Below the pieces are notes generated by a model that made no database searches, was not told where the DNA came from, and saw only the letters and a program-made list of their open reading frames with translations. Positions 1 to 9,991 of a DNA stretch of 64,000 nt are shown here, piece after piece (positions within the stretch are counted from its first letter, which is position 1; each line of letters opens with the position of its first letter). The position numbers were made by a program, and so were the translations under genes. Origin of the DNA: Evansella sp. LMS18 (GTDB taxonomy: Bacteria > Bacillota > Bacilli > Bacillales > Salisediminibacteriaceae); the NCBI RefSeq assembly GCF_024362785.1, contig NZ_CP093301.1:3286001-3350000 (forward strand). The letters are read 5' to 3'.

Positions 1-1
1 A

Positions 2-457
2 GAAATTGATCACTCCCTCGGTAATTACATTCGTGGACAGCTGATAGTCTGTGCAGTTGTGGGGATACTTGCCTATATTGGTTTTTTACTGATTAATATG
101 CCTTACGCTGTACTTCTGGCAGTTTTCATAGGCTTCACAAATATCATCCCGTATTTTGGCCCGATTATCGGCACCGTCCCTGTTTTGTTTATCGCTCTGA
201 CTGAATCTGTCGAACTTGTAGCGCTGGCACTCGCTGTGACAGTTGCCGTTCAGTTAGTGGAAAGCAATCTGCTTGCTCCTGTAATTGTTGGGAAAACGCT
301 TCATATGCACCCGGTCCTGATTATTTTTGCACTGGTGGCAGGAGGGGAACTGGCTGGTATCGCCGGACTGATCTTATCTGTTCCTTTACTTACAGTGATA
401 AAAGTAATTTTGCTTCATGTTCGGGGAACGATGAGGAAACGGAGAGGGGTTTACTAA
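2..457 (+). CDS. AI-2E family transporter, C-terminal part (YrrI-like)
   Basis: This is the last 151 residues of a polytopic membrane protein whose start lies outside the window; the reading frame is open from base 2. It shows several long hydrophobic segments and the family-typical stretch NIIPYFGPIIG, which identifies the AI-2E/UPF0118 permease family. Members export or import small molecules and some act as Na+/H+ antiporters; the substrate cannot be read from sequence. Its position just upstream of alaS matches yrrI in Bacillus subtilis. A basic tail (MRKRRG) ends the protein, as expected for a cytoplasmic C-terminus. Family assignment is firm, substrate unknown. Confidence 0.85.
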   Translation, partial: EIDHSLGNYIRGQLIVCAVVGILAYIGFLLINMPYAVLLAVFIGFTNIIPYFGPIIGTVPVLFIALTESVELVALALAVTVAVQLVESNLLAPVIVGKTLHMHPVLIIFALVAGGELAGIAGLILSVPLLTVIKVILLHVRGTMRKRRGVY

Positions 458-521
458 AGGTGCCACTATTTTACGCATGTGAGATTCACGAGCGTGCCAG
501 AAATGGATTTACGGACATTTG

Positions 522-551
522 TTGACAAAGGAAGTTGTTATTTTTTATAAT
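522..551 (+). promoter_or_regulatory. Sigma-A promoter of the alaS T-box leader
   Basis: TTGACA at 522-527 and TATAAT at 546-551 are both consensus hexamers, separated by 18 bp. Transcription would start near 558 and produce a leader of about 290 nt ahead of alaS. Confidence 0.75.
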
Positions 552-557
552 GCATAT

Positions 558-816
558 ATATTTAACGATATTGAAATTGATGACGGAACAGGATTGTTAA
601 AGTCCATCACCAGAGAGGAATTTCCAAGGCTGAAAGGAATTCCGGATGAAGGTTAACAATCAGCTACTCCTGAGAGCAGGCAAAAACCTGCCGGTACACG
701 GCCGTTATTCGTGTCGAGGTGGCAAATCATTAAGGAAAGTGTTCCTTTATGTTTGTAACCAGGGTGGTACCGCGTGATTTATACTCTCGTCCCTGTTCAG
801 GGATGGGAGTTTTTTT
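558..816 (+). promoter_or_regulatory. Alanine T-box riboswitch of alaS
   Basis: The leader carries the T-box sequence AGGGTGGTACCGCG at 761-774, followed by a terminator hairpin. In stem I, GATTGTTAA (592-600) pairs with TTAACAATC (653-661), and GCT at 663-665 sits where the specifier codon is expected; GCU is an alanine codon. The TGGT of the T-box bulge would pair with the ACCA end of tRNA-Ala. Known T-box logic is that uncharged tRNA stabilises the antiterminator and allows read-through into alaS. The exact stem I boundaries were assigned by eye. Confidence 0.88.
783..816 (+). terminator. T-box-controlled intrinsic terminator upstream of alaS
   Basis: A 13-bp stem (783-795 with 798-810, with G-T pairs) has a tiny loop and is followed by seven T. 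Its 5' arm overlaps the region downstream of the T-box, as expected for a terminator that competes with the antiterminator. Confidence 0.85.
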
Positions 817-851
817 GTACAAAAAAACTTAATAACAAGGAGGAAATACCC

Positions 852-3488
852 ATGAAACGGCATAGTTCTGCTGAAGTAAGGCAAATGTTTTTGGATTTTT
901 TCAAAGAGAAAGGCCACAATATTGAACCTAGTGCCCCTCTTGTACCACACGAAGATCCGTCTTTATTATGGATCAACAGCGGGGTTGCAACTTTAAAGAA
1001 ATATTTTGATGGAAGAGTAATTCCTGAAAACCCGCGTATCGCTAATGCCCAAAAGTCCATCCGGACGAACGATATTGAAAATGTAGGGAAAACTGCAAGG
1101 CACCATACGTTTTTCGAGATGCTAGGCAATTTTTCCATTGGAGAGTATTTCAAAAAGGAAGCAATCCACTGGGCATGGGAGTTTCTTACGAGCGAAAAAT
1201 GGATTGCCTTTGACGAGGATAAGCTGTCCGTAACAATCTATCCGGATGACGATGAAGCATTCGAGATCTGGAATAAGGAAATAGGGCTCCCTGAAGAGAG
1301 AATCATCCGCCTTAAGGAAAACTTCTGGGATATCGGAGAAGGCCCATGCGGACCGAATACAGAGATTTTCTATGACCGTGGAGAAGAGTATGGTAACGAC
1401 CCGGAAGATCCGGAACTTTTCCCAGGTGGAGAAAATGAACGTTACCTTGAAATCTGGAACTTAGTTTTTTCCCAGTTTAACCATAATGCTGACGGCAGCT
1501 ACACTCCTCTTCCTAAGAAGAACATTGATACAGGTATGGGGCTTGAGAGAATGGTGTCTGTTATCCAGGATGCCAGGACTAACTTTGACACAGACCTGTT
1601 CCTCCCTATTATTGGTAAGACAGAAGAGATTTCCGGGGAAAAATACGGGGAATCTAAAGAAAAAGATACTGCTTTCAAGGTAATCGCCGATCATATTCGT
1701 ACCGTGGCTTTTGCTGTATCTGATGGGGCTTTGCCTTCCAATGAGGGAAGAGGCTATGTATTAAGACGGCTCCTTCGCAGAGCGGTTCGTTTTGCAAAGC
1801 AAATTAATATTGAACGTCCGTTTATGTATGAACTCGTTCCTGTAGTAGGGGAGGTCATGGAGGACTTTTATCCGGAAGTGAAGGAAAAACAGGAGTTCCT
1901 GCAGAAAGTAATCAAAAATGAGGAAGAGAGATTCCATGAAACCCTGAATGAAGGACTCTCCATTCTGAATCGTATACTGGAACTCGCGAAAGAAGGCAAA
2001 GAATCCGTGATTCCAGGGGAGGATGTATTCCGACTTTATGATACGTACGGATTCCCGGTGGACCTTACGGAGGAGTATGTAGAGGAAGAAGGATTTACGA
2101 TTGACCGGGAAGGCTTTGAAGCAGAAATGAAAAAGCAAAGAGAACGGGCAAGAACTGCTCGGCAGGATACAGGCTCCATGCAAACCCAGGATGAAGTTCT
2201 CGGCGGAATAAAAACAGAAAGTACTTTTACCGGTTATGATGTTCTTGAGAGCCCGGCAGTAGTAAAAGTAATCGTAAAAGAGAAAGAAATTGCTGATTCC
2301 GCAACAGAAGGAGAGACTGTACAGTTAATCACTGATGTAACTCCGTTCTACGCAGAGAGCGGCGGCCAGATTGCCGACCTTGGCATCTTTGAAAACAGTA
2401 CTGCTGTACTGGAAGTAACAGATGTACAAAAAGCTCCAAACGGTCAGAATCTCCATACAGCCAAAGTAATTAAAGGCACTGTGGAGACAGGAATGGAATT
2501 CACTGCAAAAGTAAATGAGCAGAATCGTAAAGGGGTTATCAAAAACCATACGGCAACCCATCTGCTTCACCAGGCATTAAAGGATGTTCTTGGAGAGCAC
2601 GTAAACCAGGCAGGATCCCGGGTAGCTGAAGACCGGCTGAGATTCGATTTCTCCCACTTTGGCCAGGTCGAATCAGACGAAATGGAGAAGATTGAACAGA
2701 TCGTCAATGAAAAAGTATGGGGCGGTATCCTCGTTAACACGATGTTTACCAGCCTGAGTGAAGCGAAGGAAATGGGTGCGATGGCACTCTTCGGGGAAAA
2801 ATACGGAGATACAGTACGGGTCGTCCAGGTAGGCGATTACAGCCTCGAACTGTGCGGCGGCTGCCATGTGGGCAACACAGCAGAAATAGGCTTATTTAAA
2901 ATCGTTTCTGAGGCAGGTATTGGGGCAGGTGTACGCCGTATAGAAGCTGTAACAGGAAAATACGCGTATGAATATATGAACGGACAGGTTGATGTGCTCA
3001 AGGAAGCTGCCGGCCTGCTGAAGGCAAAATTAAATGATGTCCCGTACCGGATTGAACAGCTGCAGAAACAGCTGAAGGAAGCAGACAGACAGAATGAATC
3101 TCTTGCAGCTAAAATGAGTCAGCTTGAAGCAGGCAGTATTTTAGACGACATGACAGAATCAGGCGGCGTACAGGTGCTTGCCAAACAAGTAAATGTGCCG
3201 GATATGAACAGGCTGCGCCAGCTGGCGGACTCCCTGAAAGCTAAAGTGGAATCTGGTATCCTGGTCCTTGCAGCAGTGAATAACGGGAAAGTAAACATTG
3301 TGGCGAGTGTTTCCAAAGATCTTATAGAAGAGGGCCATCATGCCGGAAAACTGGTGAAGGAAGTAGCCACCCGCTGCGGAGGCGGTGGAGGAGGCCGTCC
3401 TGATATGGCTCAGGCTGGCGGAAAAGATCCTGATAAGTTACAGGAAGCTTTGAAAATTATTCCTGAATTAGTAAAAAGCGATTACTAA
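852..3488 (+). CDS. alaS: Alanyl-tRNA synthetase
   Basis: Charges tRNA-Ala with alanine. The 878-residue product has the normal length. The class II catalytic domain includes [17 protein letters not shown] near residue 83. The editing domain has HTATHLLHQ near residue 565 and CGGCHVG near 667, which supply zinc ligands. A coiled-coil stretch and the glycine-rich C-Ala tail ([14 protein letters not shown]) near residue 840 close the protein. The start is ATG 852 because AAGGAGG lies at 837-843; reading further upstream would run into the T-box terminator. Expression is predicted to respond to uncharged tRNA-Ala through the leader. Confidence 0.98.
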   Translation: MKRHSSAEVRQMFLDFFKEKGHNIEPSAPLVPHEDPSLLWINSGVATLKKYFDGRVIPENPRIANAQKSIRTNDIENVGKTARHHTFFEMLGNFSIGEYFKKEAIHWAWEFLTSEKWIAFDEDKLSVTIYPDDDEAFEIWNKEIGLPEERIIRLKENFWDIGEGPCGPNTEIFYDRGEEYGNDPEDPELFPGGENERYLEIWNLVFSQFNHNADGSYTPLPKKNIDTGMGLERMVSVIQDARTNFDTDLFLPIIGKTEEISGEKYGESKEKDTAFKVIADHIRTVAFAVSDGALPSNEGRGYVLRRLLRRAVRFAKQINIERPFMYELVPVVGEVMEDFYPEVKEKQEFLQKVIKNEEERFHETLNEGLSILNRILELAKEGKESVIPGEDVFRLYDTYGFPVDLTEEYVEEEGFTIDREGFEAEMKKQRERARTARQDTGSMQTQDEVLGGIKTESTFTGYDVLESPAVVKVIVKEKEIADSATEGETVQLITDVTPFYAESGGQIADLGIFENSTAVLEVTDVQKAPNGQNLHTAKVIKGTVETGMEFTAKVNEQNRKGVIKNHTATHLLHQALKDVLGEHVNQAGSRVAEDRLRFDFSHFGQVESDEMEKIEQIVNEKVWGGILVNTMFTSLSEAKEMGAMALFGEKYGDTVRVVQVGDYSLELCGGCHVGNTAEIGLFKIVSEAGIGAGVRRIEAVTGKYAYEYMNGQVDVLKEAAGLLKAKLNDVPYRIEQLQKQLKEADRQNESLAAKMSQLEAGSILDDMTESGGVQVLAKQVNVPDMNRLRQLADSLKAKVESGILVLAAVNNGKVNIVASVSKDLIEEGHHAGKLVKEVATRCGGGGGGRPDMAQAGGKDPDKLQEALKIIPELVKSDY

Positions 3489-3590
3489 TTAACAGTAATT
3501 CGTGTACAATATAAGGACAAGGGCAGATGGACGTGTTTATTTCTGCTGACTTTCCTGCCATTTCCTTCAAAATGGAGAGAGGTGTAAAGA

Positions 3591-3866
3591 ATGAGTTCAA
3601 TGGACAATACAATGAAATTCAACTTTAATGATGAATCAATGGATGAAGACGTAAGAGATGTACTGCTTACGGTGTACTCTTCTCTGGAAGAAAAAGGGTA
3701 CAACCCTATTAACCAGATCGTTGGTTATTTGTTATCGGGAGATCCGGCTTATATTCCAAGATATAATGATGCAAGGACACTCATCCGAAAAATCGAGCGG
3801 GATGAAATTATCGAGGAACTTGTAAGGTCCTATTTGTCCAGCCATGATGCCAAGAGGATAAAATGA
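3591..3866 (+). CDS. ireB: IreB family regulatory phosphoprotein (YrzL)
   Basis: This 91-residue protein matches the small IreB/YrzL (UPF0297) family, which in enterococci is phosphorylated by the Ser/Thr kinase IreK and affects cell-wall stress responses. The N-terminus [10 protein letters not shown] contains a Thr of the kind modified in IreB. The family-typical stretch [18 protein letters not shown] is present. The RBS is GAGAGG before ATG 3591. Its stop overlaps the start of ruvX by 4 nt (ATGA), so the two are translationally coupled. The ireB-ruvX-yrzB order is standard in Bacillaceae. Its role in this organism is inferred only. Confidence 0.92.
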   Translation: MSSMDNTMKFNFNDESMDEDVRDVLLTVYSSLEEKGYNPINQIVGYLLSGDPAYIPRYNDARTLIRKIERDEIIEELVRSYLSSHDAKRIK

Positions 3867-4279
3867 AGGTCCTGGGACTGGATGTAGGCACCCGTACGAT
3901 CGGGGTTGCTGTAAGTGATGCAATGGGCTGGACTGCTCAAGGTCTGGAAACCATCAAGCGCGCTGAAGGAAATGAGGAAAAAGATTTCCTGAGGCTGGAT
4001 GAAATAATTAAAGAGCATGATGTGGAAACTATTGTAGTAGGACTGCCTAAAAACATGAATGGAACGATTGGTCCAAGCGGGGAAATGTGCCAGGAATTCG
4101 CGGAAAAGATTAAGGACAGAACAAATTTAAAAACAGAATTATGGGATGAACGTTTAACAACTGTCTCAGCGGAAAAAATGTTAATAGCTGCAGATGTGAG
4201 CCGGAAGAAGAGGAAAAAAGTTATTGATAAAATGGCTGCAGTAATGATTCTTCAGGGATATCTCGACCGGCATCAGTAA
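3863..4279 (+). CDS. ruvX: Holliday junction resolvase-like pre-16S rRNA nuclease YqgF/RuvX
   Basis: A 138-residue RNase H-fold protein of the YqgF family, which trims the ends of pre-16S rRNA (B. subtilis YrrK). Visible motifs are [15 protein letters not shown] at the N-terminus, with a catalytic Asp, [11 protein letters not shown] in the middle, and WDERLTT carrying further acidic residues. The start ATG overlaps the ireB stop by 4 nt. Length is normal for the family. Confidence 0.93.
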   Translation: MKVLGLDVGTRTIGVAVSDAMGWTAQGLETIKRAEGNEEKDFLRLDEIIKEHDVETIVVGLPKNMNGTIGPSGEMCQEFAEKIKDRTNLKTELWDERLTTVSAEKMLIAADVSRKKRKKVIDKMAAVMILQGYLDRHQ

Positions 4280-4312
4280 AGCTTGTTTGTAAATTGAAAG
4301 GAGGCAGTACAA

Positions 4313-4624
4313 ATGTCCGATTATAAAATGAACCTACCTCAAGGTGATGAAGACCGCATTATCGTCCCGGATGAAAATGGCGATGAACATTTATTTGAAA
4401 TTCTTTTCACTTTCGATGTGGACTCAACTGGCAGCTCATACATGGTTTTAGTGCCAGAAGGGTCAGGAGATGACGAAGAGGCAGAAGTGGAAGTGACAGC
4501 TTTCCGATATGAAGAACCTGAAGGTGAAGACCTGTCCCTATTCCCTATTGAAACAGATGAAGAGTGGGATATGGTTGAAGAACTTCTCAATACCTTTTCG
4601 GAGGAAGAAGAACAGAGTCATTAA
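4313..4624 (+). CDS. yrzB: DUF1292 family protein YrzB
   Basis: A small, very acidic 103-residue protein of the DUF1292 (UPF0473) family. It begins with DEDRIIVPDENGDEHLFEIL and ends in a Glu-rich tail. No catalytic motif is visible and no biochemical function is established for the family. GGAGG precedes ATG 4313 at good spacing. It follows ruvX by 33 nt and is the last gene of this small operon, being followed by a terminator. Confidence 0.9.
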   Translation: MSDYKMNLPQGDEDRIIVPDENGDEHLFEILFTFDVDSTGSSYMVLVPEGSGDDEEAEVEVTAFRYEEPEGEDLSLFPIETDEEWDMVEELLNTFSEEEEQSH

Positions 4625-4642
4625 GGAATAAATAATGAGAAA

Positions 4643-4673
4643 GGCTGCAGAGCCATATCTGCAGTCTTTTTTT
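4643..4673 (+). terminator. Terminator after yrzB
   Basis: GGCTGCAG at 4643-4650 pairs with CTGCAGTC at 4659-4666 and is followed by a run of T to 4673. Confidence 0.85.
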
Positions 4674-4840
4674 CTGGAATATATTCAACAATCTGTCGAG
4701 GATATCTTCCCCTGTCTAAACGTATACTGAGGAGCAGAGAGGGAAAAAGCTCGCTTACAGAATATCAGTTGACTTTAAGAAAGCACTTGTTTAAAGTAGG
4801 AAATTCAGCGAATAAAGAGAATAATGTAGTTTGTTTCATA

Positions 4841-5090
4841 TATGAATGAATTTTATATATAAGCTCTGAATTAAAAAGAAAACATTACTTTTCGATTGCA
4901 GCGTAAGGCGGCGACTCTGGCGGGAACAGCACGAGCTGAAAATCCATTTTTGACGGCGTTCGGCCGGCAAAAATTAGTTGAAGCCGTGCCCGCAGAACGC
5001 GTCCGTCTGAAGCGTAAATCGAACAATAAAATAACATTTTAAGATAGTGTTCGTATTAAATATGAAAATCTTGAATTTTGAAATTCATAT
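4841..5090 (+). repeat. MITE-like intergenic repeat, copy A
   Basis: The region between yrzB and mltG (about 560 bp) has no gene; most of it is this repeat. The core (4889-5024) runs from TTTTCGATTGCAGCGTAAGG to GTCTGAAGCGTAAATCGAAC and contains a GC-rich imperfect inverted repeat. AT-rich ends resemble inverted terminal sequences (ATGAATGAATTTTATA and TTGAAATTCATAT). It recurs at about 23309, 23549, 40462 and 47951 in the opposite orientation. Bases 4680-4840 hold nothing I recognise. Confidence 0.8.
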
Positions 5091-5152
5091 ACATAAAAGA
5101 AAGCAACAGGCTTCATTCGACAGAAAACATCGAAAAATTTTTAACATCATAG

Positions 5153-5158
5153 TATAAT
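5153..5158 (+). promoter_or_regulatory. Possible -10 element of mltG
   Basis: A consensus TATAAT lies 27 nt before the GTG start. No good -35 hexamer is at the normal distance, so this is tentative. Confidence 0.4.
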
Positions 5159-5184
5159 GGATTAGTGCGAAAGGGGGATAATAA

Positions 5185-6300
5185 GTGTCAGATAAAAAGG
5201 ACCCAAAAGATATACATGTTTCAAAACTGGTCGAGAGACAGAAAGAAGCCAGCATCGTAAGAAAAATCGTTTTAGTCTGTTTTATCGTTCTAATTCTCGT
5301 AATAGGCGGGGCAGCTTTCGGAGCTTATCAGTATGTGATGGGTGCTCTTGAACCAGTGGATGAAACTGATGACGAAATGATCGAAGTGAATATCCCGATA
5401 GGATCCTCGACAACAGGGATAGGCGAGATACTTGCAGACCATGATCTTATAAACAGTTCTACTTTATTTCGTGTGTATGTCCAGTACAGAAATGAGGAAG
5501 GGTTCCAGGCCGGAGATTATGAGCTGAGCCGTTCCATGGATATGGATGAAATTATTGCGGAACTAAAAGAGGGAACCGTTTACCAGGATTATGAGCTGAC
5601 ATTTACCATTCCGGAAGGCAGATGGCTCGAACAAATTGTCGATATTGTTTCAGATGAAACGAATATTGAAGCGGAAGAACTGGCGGAGCTGCTCCAGGAT
5701 GATGAATATATTGAGGATTTAATCGAACGTTATGCAATGCTTGAGGAAGATATACTTGATGAGGATATAAGATATCCGCTGGAAGGTTATCTGTTCCCGG
5801 CAAGATATGACTTTGTTGAAGAAGAAATTACACCTGAACAATTGGTAGAGACTATGCTTGACCGTACGGCGGCAGTTTTGGACCATTACGAGGTAGGCTC
5901 TCAGGAACTATCTTATCACGAGGTACTGACGATTGCTTCCATAATTGAGGGAGAAGCCAGGAACGATGAAGAACGTGAAAGAGTTTCCGGGGTAATCAGT
6001 AACAGAATAATTGCGAATATGCCTCTGCAGATGGACCCGACGATCGCCTATGCGCATGGAGAGCATTTTTCAAGAACACTCAATGAACATCTGGAGATTG
6101 ACTCACCATATAACACATACAGAAATACTGGCTTACCGCCTGGGCCAATAAATAATCCAGGGGAACAGTCTATCAGAGCAGCACTCATGCCGGAGAACCA
6201 TGGTTATTTATACTTCTATCATTCTCCAGAAGGGGAAGTGTTCTTTACAGAAACCTACGAAGAACACCAGGAAGTATTACGGGAGCATCGCCCTGACTAA
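5185..6300 (+). CDS. mltG: Endolytic murein transglycosylase MltG
   Basis: A 371-residue membrane-anchored YceG/MltG lytic transglycosylase that cleaves nascent peptidoglycan strands outside the membrane. One transmembrane helix (about residues 27-50) is followed by a LysM-like region and the catalytic domain, with the signature IASIIEGEARNDEE; its Glu, near residue 257, is the catalytic acid in the family. Further family landmarks are QMDPTIAYA and YNTYRNTGLPPGPINNPG. The start is GTG 5185, preceded by AAAGGGGG. Orthologue of yrrL, in its usual place before trmR. Confidence 0.95.
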   Translation: MSDKKDPKDIHVSKLVERQKEASIVRKIVLVCFIVLILVIGGAAFGAYQYVMGALEPVDETDDEMIEVNIPIGSSTTGIGEILADHDLINSSTLFRVYVQYRNEEGFQAGDYELSRSMDMDEIIAELKEGTVYQDYELTFTIPEGRWLEQIVDIVSDETNIEAEELAELLQDDEYIEDLIERYAMLEEDILDEDIRYPLEGYLFPARYDFVEEEITPEQLVETMLDRTAAVLDHYEVGSQELSYHEVLTIASIIEGEARNDEERERVSGVISNRIIANMPLQMDPTIAYAHGEHFSRTLNEHLEIDSPYNTYRNTGLPPGPINNPGEQSIRAALMPENHGYLYFYHSPEGEVFFTETYEEHQEVLREHRPD

Positions 6301-6320
6301 AAGCTGGTTAAAATGATAAT

Positions 6321-6360
6321 AAAGAAAGAGGATGTGAAAATTCGCATTCTCTTTCTCTTT
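6321..6360 (+). terminator. Terminator after mltG
   Basis: AAAGAGGATGTGAA (6325-6338) pairs with TTCGCATTCTCTTT (6341-6354) with two G-T pairs and is followed by a T-rich stretch. Confidence 0.7.
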
Positions 6361-6477
6361 GTGATAAAATATATCGGTCAAAACTACAATCAAATTTTAG
6401 CAGGTTTTGGGTACTGTTAGTGATACTTGAAAACAGGAACAAGCCTGAAAAAGAGCAGCCAGGGAGGCGCTTTTTTT

Positions 6478-7146
6478 ATGAAAATACAAAACATAACAGA
6501 AGAATATATTAATGGACTCCTTCCCCGAAGAACACCACTCCTGGAGGAAATGGAACATTATGCAGAGGAACATGGGGTTCCTATTATGGAACAAACCGGA
6601 ATAAAACTGCTCCTTCAAATTCTTGAAATCCACCAGCCGGCCAGGATTCTGGAGGTAGGTGCGGCGATAGGGTACTCTGCTATCCGTATGGCTGAAGCTG
6701 TTCCGGACGCTGAGATATACACGATGGAACGGGATGAAGAAAGGGCAGAGGCAGCCAGGGGCAATATAAACAAAGCTGGTCTTACTCAAAGAATCTTCCT
6801 TCTTGAAGGGGATGCACTTGACCTCCAAAAGGAAGCAGCAGAAAATGCTCCGTTCGACGTTTTATTTATTGATGCAGCTAAAGGCCAGTACGAGAGGTTC
6901 TTTGAACTCTATGCTCCCCTCGTATCACCTGGGGGGCTTGTTATATCAGATAATGTTCTGTTTAAAGGGATGGTTTCAGGTGAAACCGAATCAACCTCTA
7001 AACGAGTGGAAAGTATGGTAAACAAACTGAGGAAGTTTAATGAAAGACTTATGAAAGATTCCTCTTTTTCTTCCATGATTTACCCTGTCGGTGACGGGGT
7101 AATGGTCAGCAGAAAAAAGGTGGCAAATGGCGGTGAACAAAAATGA
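6478..7146 (+). CDS. trmR: tRNA 5-hydroxyuridine methyltransferase TrmR (YrrM)
   Basis: A 222-residue SAM-dependent O-methyltransferase of the class I Rossmann type. Motif I is ILEVGAAIGYSAIRMA, and FDVLFIDAAKGQY is the metal/SAM region typical of the cation-dependent group. In B. subtilis this protein converts 5-hydroxyuridine at wobble position 34 of tRNAs to 5-methoxyuridine. The start is ATG 6478 with AGGGAGG upstream; a longer in-frame reading has no RBS. It overlaps trhP1 by 4 nt, so the hydroxylation and methylation genes form one unit. Confidence 0.93.
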   Translation: MKIQNITEEYINGLLPRRTPLLEEMEHYAEEHGVPIMEQTGIKLLLQILEIHQPARILEVGAAIGYSAIRMAEAVPDAEIYTMERDEERAEAARGNINKAGLTQRIFLLEGDALDLQKEAAENAPFDVLFIDAAKGQYERFFELYAPLVSPGGLVISDNVLFKGMVSGETESTSKRVESMVNKLRKFNERLMKDSSFSSMIYPVGDGVMVSRKKVANGGEQK

Positions 7147-8072
7147 AAAAACCTGAATTATTAGTTACTCCTGTTTCTCCAGTTAATGGGGAAGAGTTAA
7201 TAAAAGCCGGTGCGACGGCACTGCTTATAGGTGAAGAAGCATATGGGCTGAGACTTGCAGGAGAGTTCAATCGGGAGGATGTTAAGGAAACTGTCCGAAT
7301 CGCCCATGAGCAAGGTGTAAAGGTTTATGTGCCGGTCAACGCGCTGTTCCATAACGATATGCTTGATGGACTTCCTGATTATATAAAGTTCCTCAGCGAA
7401 GCAAACGTTGATGCAGTTGTTTTTGGCGACCCTGGTGTGTTAATGACAGTAAGGGAAACAGCCCCGGAGATGAAACTGCACTGGAACACAGAAACCACGG
7501 CTACAAACTGGTATACGGCAAACTATTGGGGCAGGAAAGGTGCAAAACGTGCTGTACTTGCCAGGGAACTGAATATGGACGCTATTCTCGAGATTAAAGA
7601 GAATGCGGAAGTTGAAATAGAAGTTCAGGTCCAGGGAATGACTTGCATGTTCCAGTCCAGGCGGACCTTGCTGGGGAATTATATGGAATTCCAGGGGAAG
7701 GATCTTAAAGTGGAAGGTCGCAGTAAGGACAGAAGTCTGTACTTGCACGATCCTGAACGTGAGGCAAAGTACCCTGTCTGGGAAGATAAAAACGGAACAC
7801 ACATAATGAGTCCAAAAGATATTTGTATTATTGATGAACTGGAAGAACTCCTGGAAGGGAATATCGATGCACTGAAAATTGACGGAATCTTAAAAGACGG
7901 GGACTATATCGTTAAAGCCACTCAGCTTTATCGCCAGGCTATTGACTTATTTTTTGAAGACCCTGAGCAGTATGATGAGAAACGGGAATATTTCCTTGAA
8001 GAAATCAAAAAAATCCAGCCTCCTAACAGGGACACAGATACAGGATTCTTCTTTAAAGAAACCGTTTATTAG
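7143..8072 (+). CDS. trhP1: U32 family protein TrhP1 (YrrN), tRNA uridine hydroxylation
   Basis: A 309-residue U32 'peptidase' family TIM-barrel protein. B. subtilis YrrN/YrrO (TrhP1/TrhP2) are needed for prephenate-dependent hydroxylation of U34 in tRNA. Family stretches ALLIGEEAYGLR and MSPKDICIIDELEEL are visible. At the U32 signature it reads VQGMTCMFQSRRTLLGNYM, keeping one Cys and lacking the later cluster seen in the next gene. It therefore looks like the non-iron-sulfur partner. It starts inside the trmR stop (ATGA). Confidence 0.9.
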   Translation: MKKPELLVTPVSPVNGEELIKAGATALLIGEEAYGLRLAGEFNREDVKETVRIAHEQGVKVYVPVNALFHNDMLDGLPDYIKFLSEANVDAVVFGDPGVLMTVRETAPEMKLHWNTETTATNWYTANYWGRKGAKRAVLARELNMDAILEIKENAEVEIEVQVQGMTCMFQSRRTLLGNYMEFQGKDLKVEGRSKDRSLYLHDPEREAKYPVWEDKNGTHIMSPKDICIIDELEELLEGNIDALKIDGILKDGDYIVKATQLYRQAIDLFFEDPEQYDEKREYFLEEIKKIQPPNRDTDTGFFFKETVY

Positions 8073-8087
8073 AAAGGAGCGGCCGCG

Positions 8088-9356
8088 ATGGAGAAAACAG
8101 CAGTTAAATCAGCTGAAGGGAAACGTGTAATAACAAAAAAACCAGAACTTCTGGCTCCCGCAGGAAACCTTGAAAAGTTAAAAATTGCCGTTCATTATGG
8201 CGCTAATGCGGTCTTTATAGGAGGGCGGGAATTTGGCCTGCGCTCCAATGCAGGGAATTTCTCAATGGAAGAAATGGCCGAAGGTGTACAGTTCGCGAAA
8301 AAATATGGAGCAAGAATATATGTAACTACAAATATTTTTGCCCATAACGAAAATATGGACGGCCTGGAAGAGTATTTGAAAGGGATTGAGGAAGCAGGTG
8401 TGGCAGGAATAATTGTCGCTGATCCTCTTATAATTGAAGCTTGTAAACGGGCGGCGCCAAAACTGGAAATTCATCTGTCCACCCAGCAGTCCCTGACTAA
8501 CTGGCAGGCTGTTAAGTTCTGGAAAGAAGAAGGACTGGAAAGAGTAGTGCTTGCACGGGAAGTTGGTCTCCAGGAAATGCTTGAAATGAAAAAGAATGTG
8601 GATATTGAAATTGAGACTTTCATCCATGGGGCAATGTGTATTGCTTATTCAGGCCGTTGTGTGCTTAGTAATCATATGACTGCCAGAGACTCAAACAGAG
8701 GCGGATGCTGCCAGTCGTGCCGCTGGGATTATTTCCTTTATGAAGACGGAGAGGACATGGTCAGCAGCGAGGCATTATTTGCTGAATCCGACTCCCCGTT
8801 CGCAATGTCTCCAAAGGATCTTAATTTGATTGAGTCGATTCCTAAACTGGTGGATGCGGGAATAGACAGCCTGAAAATCGAAGGCAGAATGAAATCTATC
8901 CACTATGTAGCCACAGTAGTCAGCGTGTACCGGAAAGTCATCGATGCCTACTGTGCCGACCCTGATAACTTTAAAATTAAACGGGAGTGGCTGGAAGAAC
9001 TTGCGAAATGCGCAAACCGTCCTGCAGCCCCTGCTTTTTTTGAAAATACACCGGGGTATAAAGAGCAGATGTTCGGCAATCATGGTGAGAAACCATCCTA
9101 TGATTTCGCTGGCCTCGTACTTGATTACGACCCGGAAACTGGAATAGTAACTCTTCAGCAGCGTAACTTCTTCCGCCCGGGAGATGAAGTGGAGTTTTTC
9201 GGTCCGGAAATAGAGAACTTTACACAGAAGGTAGACAAGCTATGGGATGAAAAAGGCAGGGAGCTGGATGCGGCCCGTCATCCGCTTCAGATTGTGAAAT
9301 TTAAGGCAGAAAAGCCTGTGTACCGTAATAACATGATGAGAAAGGGAGCATTTTAA
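8088..9356 (+). CDS. trhP2: U32 family protein TrhP2 (YrrO), tRNA uridine hydroxylation
   Basis: A 422-residue U32 family protein. The signature [20 protein letters not shown] is intact and followed by [10 protein letters not shown], giving a Cys set compatible with an iron-sulfur cluster. A C-terminal beta-barrel extension follows (residues about 330-422). With TrhP1 it makes 5-hydroxyuridine at tRNA position 34, which TrmR then methylates. GAAAGGAG precedes ATG 8088 and the gene ends one base into the udk start (TAATGG overlap). The old 'collagenase/protease' name for this family is misleading here. Confidence 0.92.
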   Translation: MEKTAVKSAEGKRVITKKPELLAPAGNLEKLKIAVHYGANAVFIGGREFGLRSNAGNFSMEEMAEGVQFAKKYGARIYVTTNIFAHNENMDGLEEYLKGIEEAGVAGIIVADPLIIEACKRAAPKLEIHLSTQQSLTNWQAVKFWKEEGLERVVLAREVGLQEMLEMKKNVDIEIETFIHGAMCIAYSGRCVLSNHMTARDSNRGGCCQSCRWDYFLYEDGEDMVSSEALFAESDSPFAMSPKDLNLIESIPKLVDAGIDSLKIEGRMKSIHYVATVVSVYRKVIDAYCADPDNFKIKREWLEELAKCANRPAAPAFFENTPGYKEQMFGNHGEKPSYDFAGLVLDYDPETGIVTLQQRNFFRPGDEVEFFGPEIENFTQKVDKLWDEKGRELDAARHPLQIVKFKAEKPVYRNNMMRKGAF

Positions 9357-9991
9357 TGGAGAAAAAGCCTGTTATAATCGGTGTTGCAGGTGGTTCAGGC
9401 TCTGGCAAGACAACTGTAGCAAGAGAGATATACAATAAATTCGAACAACAGCAAATATTAATGATCGCCCAGGATGCCTACTATAAGGATCAGACTCATC
9501 TGCCTATGGAAGAGCGCCTGAAAACGAATTACGACCATCCTCTGGCTTTTGATAATGATTTGCTGCTCGATCAGCTAAAGAAACTTATTAACCGTGAAAC
9601 TATAGAACAGCCGGTATATGATTATGCAAAGCATACAAGGTCGGATGATGTTACTATTATTGAACCGAGAGATGTTATCATACTTGAAGGGATATTAATC
9701 CTTGAAGATGAACGGCTCAGAGATATGATGGATATTAAGTTATTTGTCGATACAGATTCTGATGTGCGTATTATTCGCAGGCTTATGCGTGATATTAAGG
9801 AGCGGGGGCGGACGATCGATTCTGTTATTGACCAGTACACTTCCGTCGTGCGTCCAATGCATCTTCAATTCATCGAACCTACGAAGCGATATGCCGATAT
9901 TATCGTTCCTGAGGGAGGACATAACCAAGTTGCGATAGATTTAATGGTTACAAAAATAAAAACCATTCTTGAAGAAAAATCAATTTTGTAA
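9356..9991 (+). CDS. udk: Uridine kinase
   Basis: Phosphorylates uridine and cytidine with GTP or ATP in pyrimidine salvage. The 211-residue protein has the P-loop GGSGSGKTT near residue 12, the substrate region [12 protein letters not shown], and [18 protein letters not shown]-like lid residues. Length equals B. subtilis Udk. The start overlaps the trhP2 stop, so it is the last gene of the trmR operon. The link with tRNA hydroxylation genes is conserved in Bacillaceae; no functional reason is evident. Confidence 0.97.
   Translation: MEKKPVIIGVAGGSGSGKTTVAREIYNKFEQQQILMIAQDAYYKDQTHLPMEERLKTNYDHPLAFDNDLLLDQLKKLINRETIEQPVYDYAKHTRSDDVTIIEPRDVIILEGILILEDERLRDMMDIKLFVDTDSDVRIIRRLMRDIKERGRTIDSVIDQYTSVVRPMHLQFIEPTKRYADIIVPEGGHNQVAIDLMVTKIKTILEEKSIL

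Noticed and set aside
774-851. N-terminal extension of alaS
   Set aside because: It would translate the T-box terminator hairpin; the normal RBS and family length support ATG 852.
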